This document shows, piece after piece, positions 55,741 to 64,000 of a stretch of DNA of 64,000 nucleotides. The notes below the pieces were generated by a model. The model had not been told where the DNA came from. It saw only the letters and a list, made by a program, of their open reading frames with translations, and ran no database searches. The stretch is from Marinospirillum celere (GTDB taxonomy: Bacteria > Pseudomonadota > Gammaproteobacteria > Pseudomonadales > Halomonadaceae), in assembly GCF_900112235.1 (NCBI RefSeq), contig NZ_FOLH01000001.1, positions 62,001-126,000 on the forward strand, in the 5' to 3' direction. How positions within the stretch are numbered: position 1 is the first letter of the stretch; the number at the start of each line of letters is the position of its first letter. The position numbers and the translations under genes are program-made.

Positions 55741-56814
55741 ATGAAGCTCTTTGCCTGTGGTAACTGTGGTCAGCTGGTTTATTTTGAAAACACCAGCTGT
55801 ACCCGATGTGGGGCTCTGCTGGGTTTTGATCCAGCCAGTCTGAAACTGCGGGCCTTTAAATCTCTGGGTGAGCAGCTTTGGCAGCCCCTTGATGAGCAGG
55901 ATAACGCAAAAACCTTTCGTCAGTGTCACAATTATGCCGTTGAAGGAACCTGCAATTGGATGCTGCCCAGTGATGACCCAGAGAAATTTTGTGTCTCCTG
56001 CCAGTTGACCCGCACGCTGCCAAACTTGGATAAGCAGGAAAATCATGGCTTTTGGGCGCAACTGGAAACTGAAAAACGCCGGTTGGTCTACAGCCTGTTG
56101 CAGTTACGCTTACCTGTACAACCACGTTGGTTAACACCGACAGGTCTTGCCTTTGATTTTCTTGAAGATATTCTGGAGTTTAATGAAACCGGACGGGTAA
56201 TGACCGGACATGCCCAGGGCATCATTACGCTGAATGTTGCTGAAGCTGACCCAGTGGTGCGTGAGCAACAGCGCAGCCAAATGGCTGAACCCTACCGAAC
56301 CCTGTTAGGCCATTTTCGGCATGAATCCGGCCATTATTACTGGGACCTTTTGGTAAAGGACACCCCTTGGCTGGATGCATTTCGTCAGCAATTTGGTGAT
56401 GAGCGCAGAGATTATTCCGCTGCCTTGCAGTATCACTATGAACAGGGGCCGGTAGAAGGCTGGGAAGAATACTATGTGACTGCCTATGCCAGTAGCCACC
56501 CCTGGGAAGACTGGGCCGAAAGCTGGTCTCATTATTTGCATCTACTCGATACCCTGGAAACGGCCTGGCAATTTGGGATAGGAATTCAACCGCTTATTCC
56601 CAATACCCCGAATATGCAGCTACATCAAACCTTCAATCCCTATCTGGTTGAAAGCCTTGATGAACTGGTCGAAAAATGGCTGCCTTTAACCTATGCTCTA
56701 AATAGTCTCAGTCGCAGTATGGGGCACTCACCCTTGTATCCTTTTGTGCTGCCACCCGCAGCAATTAATAAGTTGCGTTTGATTCACCGGATTATTCATG
56801 CAAGTTCCTGCTAG
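55741..56814 (+). CDS. Zinc-ribbon putative metallopeptidase
   Basis: 357 residues. Eight cysteines in the first 90 residues make two probable zinc sites (C6/C9/C20/C23 and C62/C71/C84/C87). The catalytic motif HESGH lies at residues 194-198 (FRHESGHYYWD), an HExxH zincin site, with a downstream acidic region (WEEYYVTAYASSHPWEDWAE) that could supply the third ligand. This family of putative zinc peptidases is regularly linked to the ATP-grasp/alpha-E genes that follow. It is divergent from the fused gene with a 27-base gap, so promoters must overlap coding sequence. Confidence 0.85.
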   Translation: MKLFACGNCGQLVYFENTSCTRCGALLGFDPASLKLRAFKSLGEQLWQPLDEQDNAKTFRQCHNYAVEGTCNWMLPSDDPEKFCVSCQLTRTLPNLDKQENHGFWAQLETEKRRLVYSLLQLRLPVQPRWLTPTGLAFDFLEDILEFNETGRVMTGHAQGIITLNVAEADPVVREQQRSQMAEPYRTLLGHFRHESGHYYWDLLVKDTPWLDAFRQQFGDERRDYSAALQYHYEQGPVEGWEEYYVTAYASSHPWEDWAESWSHYLHLLDTLETAWQFGIGIQPLIPNTPNMQLHQTFNPYLVESLDELVEKWLPLTYALNSLSRSMGHSPLYPFVLPPAAINKLRLIHRIIHASSC

Positions 56815-56868
56815 CTGGTACGGGAATTGCTATGTAACTGTATTACCGGAAAAAGTCAGGGCATTTAA

Positions 56869-58338
56869 ATGAGCAAAATTAATTGGAAGAACTATTCCAG
56901 CCAGGGCTTTTATGATGAGCTAATACAAGCCCCGAATGTACCTCATCCTGCTGCTCGTGAACTCTGCAACTACTTGGCGCAACTGGATGCCAGTGACCTT
57001 CGACAGCATCAGTTGGCTGCCGAGGTTGCCATTCAGGTCATGGGTATTACCTTTACCGTTTACTCTGAAGGCACGCAAATTGACCGCGCCTGGCCCTTTG
57101 ATATCCTGCCCCGAGTCATTCCCCTGGACGAATGGAAACGCACCGAAGCGGGTCTCAAACAAAGGGTGCTGGCGTTGAATCTGCTGATTGATGACCTCTA
57201 CCAGGATCAAAAAATCGTTAAGGATGGTGTTTTCCCTCAGGAAATCCTTGCTGAGTCGGCTAATTTTCGCCCTCAGTGTGTTGGAATTCGACCCATGCAC
57301 CAAACCTGGGCGCATATTTGTGGCTCCGACCTGGTTAGAGACAAGGATGGCACCCTCTATGTTTTGGAAGACAATTTGCGTGTTCCTTCCGGTGTTTCCT
57401 ACATGCTGGAGAATCGTAATGTCACCAAACGTATCCTGCCGGATCTATTCGCAACAGGAAATATTCAGCCGGTTGATGATTACTGCTCACAGCTTTATGA
57501 AATGCTGGCCTATATGTCACCTAGGCCAGGTGATGATCCACAAATCGTTGTGTTAACACCGGGTATCTACAACTCCGCCTATTTTGAACACTCGTATCTG
57601 GCCCAGCAAATGGGTGTTGAGCTGGTCGAAGGGCGGGATCTTTTTGTAGATGACGATGACTGTGTCTACATGCGCATGATTGATGGCCCCAAGCGGGTGG
57701 ATGTGATTTATCGGCGAGTTGATGATCTCTTTTTGGACCCGGAAGCCTTTCACCCTGATTCCCAATTGGGTGTACCTGGATTGATGCGTGCCTGGCGTAA
57801 GGGCAAGGTTTCCCTGGTCAACGCACCTGGTGCTGGAGTGGCGGATGACAAGGTGGTTTATGCCCTGGTGCCGGAAGTGATTCGCTACTACCTGGACCAG
57901 GAGCCTCTCTTGCCCAATGTACCCAGCTACTTGTGCATGAAAGAGGATGATCGACGCTATGTTCTTGATAACCTCGATAAGCTGGTGGTCAAACCCGCCA
58001 ATGAGTCGGGTGGCTATGGCATGCTGATTGGGCCCCAGTCGACCAAGGCAGAACAACAGAAATTTGCTGAGCTGATTCAGGCTAACCCGCGCAACTACAT
58101 GGCCCAGCCAACTTTGGCTTTATCGACAACACCAACCCTGTGTGAAACAGGTTTGGAAGCAAGACATGTTGATTTAAGGCCTTTTATTCTTTCTGGAGAA
58201 GAAACCTCAGTGACTACCGGTGGCCTGACCCGGGTTGCGCTAACAGCGGGTTCTCTGGTGGTTAATTCATCCCAAGGCGGTGGCAGTAAGGATACCTGGA
58301 TTGTTGGACAGGATTCCACAGATCAGGGAGGGCACTAA
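56869..58338 (+). CDS. Circularly permuted ATP-grasp protein (COG2308)
   Basis: 489 residues. Family motifs include VFPQEILAESANFRPQCVGI, LYVLEDNLRVPSGVSYMLEN, VLTPGIYNSAYFEHSYLAQQ and the ATP-binding KPANESGGYGMLIGP (near 373-387), ending with TGGLTRVALTAGSLVVNSSQ and GGGSKDTW. ATP-grasp ligases activate carboxylates as acyl phosphates to form amide bonds; this group was predicted to make peptide-like products. Two bases separate its stop from the alpha-E start. No clear ribosome site beyond AGGG. Confidence 0.92.
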   Translation: MSKINWKNYSSQGFYDELIQAPNVPHPAARELCNYLAQLDASDLRQHQLAAEVAIQVMGITFTVYSEGTQIDRAWPFDILPRVIPLDEWKRTEAGLKQRVLALNLLIDDLYQDQKIVKDGVFPQEILAESANFRPQCVGIRPMHQTWAHICGSDLVRDKDGTLYVLEDNLRVPSGVSYMLENRNVTKRILPDLFATGNIQPVDDYCSQLYEMLAYMSPRPGDDPQIVVLTPGIYNSAYFEHSYLAQQMGVELVEGRDLFVDDDDCVYMRMIDGPKRVDVIYRRVDDLFLDPEAFHPDSQLGVPGLMRAWRKGKVSLVNAPGAGVADDKVVYALVPEVIRYYLDQEPLLPNVPSYLCMKEDDRRYVLDNLDKLVVKPANESGGYGMLIGPQSTKAEQQKFAELIQANPRNYMAQPTLALSTTPTLCETGLEARHVDLRPFILSGEETSVTTGGLTRVALTAGSLVVNSSQGGGSKDTWIVGQDSTDQGGH

Positions 58339-58340
58339 GC

Positions 58341-59285
58341 ATGCTATCGCGAGTTGCTGAGAATATTTATTGGCTGGCGCGCTACCTGGAAAGAGCCGAG
58401 GATACCGCTCGCCTGATTAGTGTGAACTCACATTTACTGTTGGACTTTCCAGCAAGAACCCGTTTGGGCTGGGATTCCCTGATCGAAATTACCAGCACGG
58501 CCGAAACCTTTGATGCTCTTTATGATACAAGGGATGAAACCAACGTCCTCCAGTTTTTGTGCGGTAATCAACAGTATCCGGGTTCTATTTTATCCTCCCT
58601 GGCCGCTGCTAGAGAAAACCTACGCACCACACGGGAAGTTATGCCACGATCTTCCTGGGAAGAGGTAAACCGGCTTTATCTGGAAGTCAGGAAACAGGTA
58701 GCAACCGGAATTCTGCCCCGAAACCGGGATGCTTTTCTTAAAAAAGTGATTCGTAGCTGTCAAGTAGTAACCGGTTTGCTGGAAGGTTCGTTAAGCCATA
58801 CACAGGTAAAAACTTTCCTGGAAATGGGTCGCCACCTGGAAAGAGCGGATATGACCACGCGCATTTTGGATGTGCGTTCAGCCAACCTCTTGCCCAAAAC
58901 AGCGGAAGAATTAACCCCTTTTGAGAACCTGCAATGGATGAGTTTGCTGAAGTCTTTGACGGGTTATCAAATGTATCGCCAGCAGGTGCGCTTAAGAGTC
59001 AGAGGGCCTGACGTTTTGAGGTTTTTACTGCAGGATAAGGTGTTTCCGAGGGCTGTGGCCTTTTGTCTTCGGCAAATTTCCCAGTCGCTGGCCCAGCTTC
59101 CCCGGCATGAAGAGGTGCAACCCCAAGTTGATGAGTTGGTTAAACTTTTGATTGCAGCCGATGTTGATGCCTTGGCTGTTGAACCCGAGAACTTGCATGC
59201 CTTTATTGATGAGCTTCAGCTGGGTTTGAATGAACTGCACTTGGCCGTGGTGAATACATGGTTTGTTATCGAGAGCCGAAATTAA
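58341..59285 (+). CDS. Alpha-E domain protein (COG2307, DUF403)
   Basis: 314 residues, all helical. The N-terminus MLSRVAENIYWLARYLERAE is the family hallmark, with EMGRHLERADMTTRILDVRS in the middle. A GGAGG ribosome site lies at the end of the ATP-grasp gene. The alpha-E protein is the obligate partner of the COG2308 ATP-grasp in most genomes and occurs fused to it at 53.2-55.7 kb. Its biochemical role is unknown. Confidence 0.9.
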   Translation: MLSRVAENIYWLARYLERAEDTARLISVNSHLLLDFPARTRLGWDSLIEITSTAETFDALYDTRDETNVLQFLCGNQQYPGSILSSLAAARENLRTTREVMPRSSWEEVNRLYLEVRKQVATGILPRNRDAFLKKVIRSCQVVTGLLEGSLSHTQVKTFLEMGRHLERADMTTRILDVRSANLLPKTAEELTPFENLQWMSLLKSLTGYQMYRQQVRLRVRGPDVLRFLLQDKVFPRAVAFCLRQISQSLAQLPRHEEVQPQVDELVKLLIAADVDALAVEPENLHAFIDELQLGLNELHLAVVNTWFVIESRN

Positions 59286-59300
59286 ACCGGGCCTGGGGGA

Positions 59301-60476
59301 TTAACCCCCCACCCAAACCCTGACACGGCGTAGCCAAGCTAGATCCTTGGCCGCTGCCTTGAGTCGGACCTCCAAGTGTTCAACCTCTTCAATCGGTAGT
59401 TGATCAACCCGATAGAAGAGGTCGACATCTATCTGCTCATCAAGATAATGCAAAGTGGTCTGGTGAGCCTTTTCATAGTGGTCTTCACCCTCCCAGCGCT
59501 CATGCAAAAGGGTTTGCACATCAGGTCGTAACGGTAGCATCTTGTCTGGGTCAGGGTTATCCGTTTCAGCATCGTCCTCCGGGTCAATATGAAAGGTTAC
59601 ATCAGAAATATGATCAAACTGATCGCGTAAATGACGAGCAACCCAAACCCCAATTTCATGCCCTTCGGAAACACTGATATGGGGTGCAACCTGCAGATGA
59701 ATATCCAAAAGGCTGCGGCTGCCCATGGTTCGGGTACGCAGGTGATGAACATCACGAACACCGGGAATGCTCTGAGCAGCCTTGCGTATTTGTTCTGTTT
59801 CCTGCTCGGGCAGGGCGGTGTCCACAAGTTCTTTCAAGCTGTTCCAGATTAACTTGATACCAATGCGGGCGACCATCAGACCGACAATGATTGCCGCAGC
59901 CTGATCCAGCCAGGTAAAGCCCAGGAGAGCGCCACCCACAGCAATAAAAACGACGATGGAGGACAGGGAGTCAGTGCGATGATGCCAGGCATTGGCTTCC
60001 AGCAACTTGGAATTGATTTTGCGGGCAATGCGCAGGGTATAGTGATAAATCCATTCTTTACTGGCAATTGAGGCCAGAGCAACCACCAAGGCAACAGCGC
60101 CAGGAATAACCAGGTCTCCCGGCTGTCGTAAACGCTGAATACTGTCCCAGATCAGAGCGCCTGCAACAGCTATAAGCAGGGCACCGAGTAAGAGGGTCGC
60201 TAGCGTTTCATAGCGGTCATGACCATAGGGATGATCCTGGTCAGGCTTTTGGCGGCCAAAGTGGGTGGCAGCCAGCACCAAAAGATCACTGAACAGGTCT
60301 GAAAGGGAATGAATACCGTCAGCAATCAAGGCATGGGAGTTAGCCCAGAAGCCGATCAGAATCTTAATAACACCATTGAGGGCGTTGACCAGGGCACCGA
60401 TTAAAGTGACTTTTTTGGCCGCCCTGGCTTCTGATAATTCAAGATTGGCCTTGCTGTCGGCAGAAGCTGGGATCAT
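59301..60476 (-). CDS. Cation diffusion facilitator with extended C-terminus
   Basis: 391 residues. Six helices with the metal-site motifs DGIHSLSDLFSD (near 53) and HHRTDSLSS (near 163), a standard CDF cytoplasmic domain (GVRDVHHLRTRTMGSRSLLD), then about 95 further residues (from DNPDPDK) that look like a second ferredoxin-like domain ending LRRVRVWVGG. It exports divalent cations such as Zn, Fe, Co or Mn against protons. It starts two bases after the acyltransferase gene on the same strand. The metal is not determined. Confidence 0.9.
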   Translation of the reverse strand: MIPASADSKANLELSEARAAKKVTLIGALVNALNGVIKILIGFWANSHALIADGIHSLSDLFSDLLVLAATHFGRQKPDQDHPYGHDRYETLATLLLGALLIAVAGALIWDSIQRLRQPGDLVIPGAVALVVALASIASKEWIYHYTLRIARKINSKLLEANAWHHRTDSLSSIVVFIAVGGALLGFTWLDQAAAIIVGLMVARIGIKLIWNSLKELVDTALPEQETEQIRKAAQSIPGVRDVHHLRTRTMGSRSLLDIHLQVAPHISVSEGHEIGVWVARHLRDQFDHISDVTFHIDPEDDAETDNPDPDKMLPLRPDVQTLLHERWEGEDHYEKAHQTTLHYLDEQIDVDLFYRVDQLPIEEVEHLEVRLKAAAKDLAWLRRVRVWVGG

Positions 60477-60478
60477 GG

Positions 60479-61639
60479 CTAAAGGCGTCCTAGGTAGTTC
60501 TTGACCGGGTTGGCGTACATGGTCAGCCAGTGTTTGCGATATTCAGGGGGGCAAGCAGCCAGGTGTTCATTGAAGTCGGCACTGCAGGCTGTATCAAACT
60601 CAGGAAAGGCAATATCGTCTTCTTCGCCCAGAGCTTCCAGAGCCAGGTAGTTACTGGGAAATAAGCGGTAAAGCTTACGGATCTGGGCATCGACAGCTTT
60701 GGCCGCTACATCTGCATTTTCCAGATCTTCAGCTTGTAAGGGCTTACCAAAAGCCAGGTGGATGCGGCCTTTAAAGCCGGCAATACCCTGGGCAATGCTT
60801 TGAATGTCCTCAAATTCGCTTTTCGCGTACTCGCCTTCTTGTTCTTTGGTGGCCAGCTCTCTGGCTTTTTGAACATCAAGGGGATCATATTCATAACTGA
60901 GTGCGACGGGCACTAGGTTCAAACTGCCAATCACTTCAGCAAAGGATTTGTCTGATTTTTTTTCAGCCATATAGAACATTTTGATGATGGCTGGATCGGT
61001 ATGGTCAATCCCATTTTTGGCCCTGCCTTCACGCTGGGCAATCCAGATGGAGTGATTTTCTTCCTTGAGGCTGTGATGAATATATTCCGACAAGAGTTTG
61101 AAAGAGGCCATCATTTGCCGAACGCCTTTAGCCGAGCGCTGGACAATAAAGCTTTTGTTGAGGCGCATTAAATCAGTGACCCAGGACTTTTTTAGCAGAT
61201 TGTCACCGATAGCAATGCGGACCGTATTCATGCCGTTGGTATGCAGGGCATAGTTGACCATGGCCGGGTCCATGGCAATATCACGGTGGTTACTGATAAA
61301 CAAGTAGCTCTGTTTGGGATCCAGGTTTTCCAGACCATCGACCGTGAGGCCCTTGGTCGTAGTGGCCAACATACGAGCCATATAGCCTTCGACGTAGAGT
61401 TGAAGGTCATGCACTGAATGAATCTTGGCGGCGTGCTTTTTGATGGTGCGGCTGATAAAGAATTTAGCCGCAGGAGCCAGAATACTCGATGTCAGGCGTG
61501 GAAATTTGAATCTCAAAAGCGCCGTTAGGAATTCAGAATCCTCGGCCAAACGCGCCATAACCTCTTCCACTTCTTCATCACGGTAAGGGCGGATGGCATC
61601 AAAAGCCTCGGGTGAGACATTCATCAAACGGGTTTCCAT
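60479..61639 (-). CDS. PlsC-like acyltransferase
   Basis: 386 residues. The core has SNHRDIAMDP (residues 116-125) as the catalytic block, with five residues between His118 and Asp124 rather than the usual four of the NHX4D motif, and WIAQREGRAKNG as the substrate block. An N-terminal helical extension of about 95 residues precedes it. It probably moves acyl groups onto a glycerophosphate or related lipid at the inner membrane; the unusual spacing and length suggest a divergent subfamily. The start at 61639 or 61624 is not settled. Downstream of rdgC on the same strand. Confidence 0.82.
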   Translation of the reverse strand: METRLMNVSPEAFDAIRPYRDEEVEEVMARLAEDSEFLTALLRFKFPRLTSSILAPAAKFFISRTIKKHAAKIHSVHDLQLYVEGYMARMLATTTKGLTVDGLENLDPKQSYLFISNHRDIAMDPAMVNYALHTNGMNTVRIAIGDNLLKKSWVTDLMRLNKSFIVQRSAKGVRQMMASFKLLSEYIHHSLKEENHSIWIAQREGRAKNGIDHTDPAIIKMFYMAEKKSDKSFAEVIGSLNLVPVALSYEYDPLDVQKARELATKEQEGEYAKSEFEDIQSIAQGIAGFKGRIHLAFGKPLQAEDLENADVAAKAVDAQIRKLYRLFPSNYLALEALGEEDDIAFPEFDTACSADFNEHLAACPPEYRKHWLTMYANPVKNYLGRL

Positions 61640-61660
61640 GGGTAATGCTGGGCCTCAATA

Positions 61661-62581
61661 TTATTCTTGGTCACTAGTTTGCTGGTTGCTCAGTCCGTCA
61701 TGCAGACTGATCAGCTGGTCTACCAGGCTGGACAGAGTATTGCTCAGTAGAATGAATTCAGCATCCAAAGCAATCAAAGGGTCTCTGTCTGGGTTTACAT
61801 CCTCGGCCTCTTCCAGTAATTCCTCAGCATATTTCAGGCTTTTCAGTATCAGTGTATCAGTTAAATTAAAAGTTACCTGATCTTGCCAATTGAGTCTGAG
61901 TTGAGTGGCGCGTTTGCCTGCAGCCAAATGCTGGGTAATTTCTTCGCCGGTGAGTGCTTGTCCCTTAATTCGAACTACGGCCTTGTCATCATCAGGGTCA
62001 CGCAGTTCACAGGTGTCTTCCAAGGCCAAACCGGATGCTGGCTGCTCTTCCAGCCAGCGGGTCATGACCTGGCCGGGAGGCAATTGAGTTGCCAAGGGGA
62101 CAACCGGCAGGCTTCCCAAGCCTTCTCTTAAAAGGTTAAGCGCCAGTTCACAGACTTTATCCGTGGTGTTGTCCAGCAGGATACGCTGCTGGCGTCCATC
62201 CAGCCAGACCCAGACCGAACGCGAGCGGGTGAAGGCACGGGGGAGCAGTTCAAGACGCAGTTCATCCGTGAGGTTTTGGCGCTCTTTGCGACCCACCTTG
62301 CGACTCTCAGCCATTTCTATGGCTTCCACCTTTTCCTGAACCTGTTCGCGGACGACGGAAGCGGGAAGAAGTTTCTCTTCAATTTTTAGCTTTAACAACC
62401 ACTGGTCACCCTGGCTGTGAACCAGGGTACTAGTGCCGCTGGGAGAAACCCAGCCAGCTGACATTTCTTCTTGGCTGGAGCAGTGACGAAAGGGTTTGCT
62501 GGCGAGAGCGACTTGTAGTTTTTCGGTCGTCCAGGCCTGATCGTTACGTGCCTGGTAGATACGTAAGGCTTTAAACCACAT
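61661..62581 (-). CDS. rdgC: Recombination-associated protein RdgC
   Basis: 306 residues, the E. coli length. The N-terminus MWFKALRIYQARND and motifs ASKPFRHCSSQEEMSAGWVS, SRKVGRKERQNLTDELRLEL and LPRAFTRSR match RdgC, a ring-shaped DNA-binding protein that modulates RecA. ATG 62581 has AAGGA seven bases upstream; the open frame further upstream crosses a terminator and is not coding. The acyltransferase gene follows 21 bases later. Confidence 0.95.
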   Translation of the reverse strand: MWFKALRIYQARNDQAWTTEKLQVALASKPFRHCSSQEEMSAGWVSPSGTSTLVHSQGDQWLLKLKIEEKLLPASVVREQVQEKVEAIEMAESRKVGRKERQNLTDELRLELLPRAFTRSRSVWVWLDGRQQRILLDNTTDKVCELALNLLREGLGSLPVVPLATQLPPGQVMTRWLEEQPASGLALEDTCELRDPDDDKAVVRIKGQALTGEEITQHLAAGKRATQLRLNWQDQVTFNLTDTLILKSLKYAEELLEEAEDVNPDRDPLIALDAEFILLSNTLSSLVDQLISLHDGLSNQQTSDQE

Positions 62582-62666
62582 TAAGGAATCCTTGAGAAAA
62601 ATAAGCTGGGTATTATCCCTGATCCTGATGTGTGAAGCCAGCCAAAGACAAAGACCATAAAGCAAA

Positions 62667-62692
62667 AGACCCGTGCGGGATGGCACGGGTCT
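62667..62692 (-). terminator. Intrinsic terminator after rmf
   Basis: AGACCCGTGC and GCACGGGTCT form a perfect 10-base stem with a six-base loop; on the minus strand it is followed by TTTGCTTT. It separates rmf from rdgC. Confidence 0.88.
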
Positions 62693-62721
62693 GGGTAGTA
62701 AACTTAACTGGTAAGAAAAGT

Positions 62722-62940
62722 TCAGGAGGCTCCAGCTACCACAGCTGGGTTTTTGTGGATAGCAGATACACCCCGCATACCGGACCACATATCTTCCCGG
62801 CCTTCGCGCCAGCCACTCATCCAGTTGGTGTGAAGTTCATCGGGCAGGGAAGGGCATTTCTCACGTGACTGGCCTTTTAGACCCGCTTGATAACCACGTG
62901 TGTAAACGCGCTGAGCACGGTCTCTTTTCTGACTCTTCAT
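62722..62940 (-). CDS. rmf: Ribosome modulation factor
   Basis: 72 residues. KSQKRDRAQRVYTRGYQAGL, KGQSREKCPS and WMSGWREGREDM match RMF, which drives 100S ribosome dimer formation in stationary phase. The C-terminal 20 residues (SAIHKNPAVVAGAS) extend beyond the E. coli protein. It has its own terminator. The 233-base gap up to rlmKL contains AT-rich sequence suitable for its promoter. Confidence 0.95.
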   Translation of the reverse strand: MKSQKRDRAQRVYTRGYQAGLKGQSREKCPSLPDELHTNWMSGWREGREDMWSGMRGVSAIHKNPAVVAGAS

Positions 62941-63173
62941 AGATTACGGCCTCTCTTCTTTTAAAGGAACCCAGGCTTAACCAGAAGTTTTGGAATTAAC
63001 CAGCCTGAAGCACCTTTTATTGTTAAGATACAGCTTAAGATCTACGGCAGGTCACCAGGCTGGCGAGTGCCTCACTTCTATTTGTAGGCTAGTTGACAGG
63101 TGAATGACAGCTTTTTTTATTTATCGTTACGCCGGATCTGATAACCACTCATAATCAAGGTCAATATTTTTAG
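62941..63173. other. Intergenic region between rmf and rlmKL
   Basis: This 233-base divergent gap has no open frame of note or RNA gene I can recognise. It must hold the promoters of rmf (leftwards) and rlmKL (rightwards); its last 70 bases are AT-rich. Confidence 0.6.
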
Positions 63174-64000
63174 ATGCCACTACTGAATCAAGTTTATACC
63201 CTTCATGCCACCTGCTCGCGCGGACTGGAACAACTGCTTGCTGAAGAGCTGCTTGGGCTGGGCTTTGAGTCGGCCCGCCCCAGGGTTGGCCGGGTTTTGG
63301 GTCAGGCCACTTTGACTGAGGCCTACCGGGCTCTAATCTGGTCACGCTTGGCAAACCGTCTGCATTTGCAGCTGGATGAAGCACCTGTTTCTGATGCCGA
63401 GGATTTGAATGCCTGGCTAACGGGTATCGATTGGAGTGAGCACCTGCTGGCTGAGGGTAGCCTGCTGATAGATACCAGCGGGACAACGCCCCAGTTGCGC
63501 AATACTCACGATACAGCGCTGAGGGTCAAGGATGCGATAGCTGACTGGTTTCGTCAGCGCGAGGGTCAACGGCCTTCCGTGGATAGGGAAAGGCCCGATG
63601 TGCGCTTGCATCTGCGCCTGGAAAAAGGCAAAGGCCAGTTGAGTCTGGATTTGGGAGGTGGCAGCCTGCACCAGCGCGGCTATCGCTTACAGGCGGCCAA
63701 AGCCCCTCTTAAAGAAAACTTGGCGGCAGGTCTTTTGTATCGTGCCGGCTGGCCAGAGCTAGCCCAACAAGGCTATGCACTGCTGGACCCCTTTTGTGGC
63801 TCGGGAACTCTCTTGGCGGAAGCGGCCTTTATCGCACGAGATGTTGCACCTGGTTTATTGCGTCCCTGGCATGGTGTCGAGACCTGGTTGGGCCATCGTC
63901 CCAGTATTTGGCAAGAACTTTTGGAAGAGGCTAAAGAACGCAGGGCGGCTAGTGCAGACTTGCCTTTGCATATTACTGGCTCAGATGCTGATTCCAGAGC
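63174..64000 (+). CDS. rlmL: RlmKL bifunctional 23S rRNA methyltransferase (3' truncated by window)
   Basis: The visible 275 codons start at MPLLNQVYTLHATCSRGLEQ and run off the window end. A THUMP domain (about 45-160) is followed by the Rossmann-fold methyltransferase with LLDPFCGSGTLLAEAAFIAR; ALRVKDAIADWFRQ, RPDVRLHLRLEKGKGQ and LHQRGYRLQAAKAPLKENLA align with E. coli RlmL. RlmL modifies G2445 (N2) and its C-terminal RlmK part, outside the window, G2069 (N7). A frame check confirms no internal stop. The ribosome site is weak. Confidence 0.93.
   Translation, partial: MPLLNQVYTLHATCSRGLEQLLAEELLGLGFESARPRVGRVLGQATLTEAYRALIWSRLANRLHLQLDEAPVSDAEDLNAWLTGIDWSEHLLAEGSLLIDTSGTTPQLRNTHDTALRVKDAIADWFRQREGQRPSVDRERPDVRLHLRLEKGKGQLSLDLGGGSLHQRGYRLQAAKAPLKENLAAGLLYRAGWPELAQQGYALLDPFCGSGTLLAEAAFIARDVAPGLLRPWHGVETWLGHRPSIWQELLEEAKERRAASADLPLHITGSDADSR

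Noticed and set aside
59295-59309. GGGGG-ATTAA-CCCCC hairpin between the alpha-E and CDF genes as terminator
   Set aside because: The stem is only five bases and no run of T follows on either strand.

Overview
The window looks like a chromosomal stretch of a gammaproteobacterium with roughly balanced base composition. RdgC, ribosome modulation factor, RNase II, RlmKL, outer-membrane phospholipase A, an IbpA-type Hsp20 and a Tat-exported HiPIP point that way. A photoactive yellow protein very close to the Halorhodospira type, plus arsenosugar, mercury, chromate and divalent-metal genes, would suit a marine, saline or alkaline habitat; the genus cannot be fixed from sequence reading alone. Genes are densely packed, no gap exceeds about 300 bases, and I see no rRNA, tRNA, CRISPR array, insertion sequence or prophage.

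Layout. 0-6 kb: 3' part of a CheB-CheR-PAS hybrid, D-amino acid dehydrogenase, long-type LeuA and a divergent Lrp/AsnC regulator. 6-8.4 kb: HPP membrane protein and an SPFH/NfeD pair. 8.5-12.5 kb: a complete photoactive yellow protein set (aromatic ammonia-lyase of tyrosine type, p-coumarate ligase, PYP), divergent from a heat-shock gene with a textbook sigma-32 promoter and a ROSE-like leader. 12.5-17 kb: methyltransferase, ArsS radical SAM enzyme, fatty acid hydroxylase, and a metal permease divergent from a MerR-family regulator with a clear operator. 17-22.5 kb: IlvD, a two-domain unknown, an AraC regulator, an AhpD-like protein, then an ECF sigma / zinc-finger anti-sigma / NrtS unit. 22.5-26 kb: Aer-like chemoreceptor and a minimal merA/merR pair. 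26-37.6 kb: a long forward-strand run of transporters (SSS, MFS, ChrA), a phosphoesterase, a TVP38-flavoprotein fusion, an EAL protein with a degenerate GGDEF, and the two arsenosugar glycosyltransferases. 37.7-46.5 kb: OMPLA, LysE exporter, RNase II, nitrilase, DUF488, a large two-copy DUF1266 protein, glutathionyl-hydroquinone reductase. 46.6-51.6 kb: two diguanylate cyclases flanking a membrane protein historically called a site-specific recombinase. 51.7-59.3 kb: an amidoligase-like locus (transglutaminase, circularly permuted ATP-grasp, alpha-E, zinc peptidase) with a second, fused copy whose ATP-grasp looks degenerate, and a HiPIP gene inside it. 59.3-64 kb: CDF transporter, acyltransferase, RdgC, RMF and the start of RlmKL.

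Themes. Signalling (chemotaxis, c-di-GMP, blue light), metal and metalloid handling, and stress responses dominate. The most interesting parts are the PYP locus with its repeat-bearing regulatory region, the doubled ATP-grasp/alpha-E locus, the sigma/anti-sigma/NrtS operon, and the scattered arsenosugar genes with the TVP38-flavoprotein fusion.
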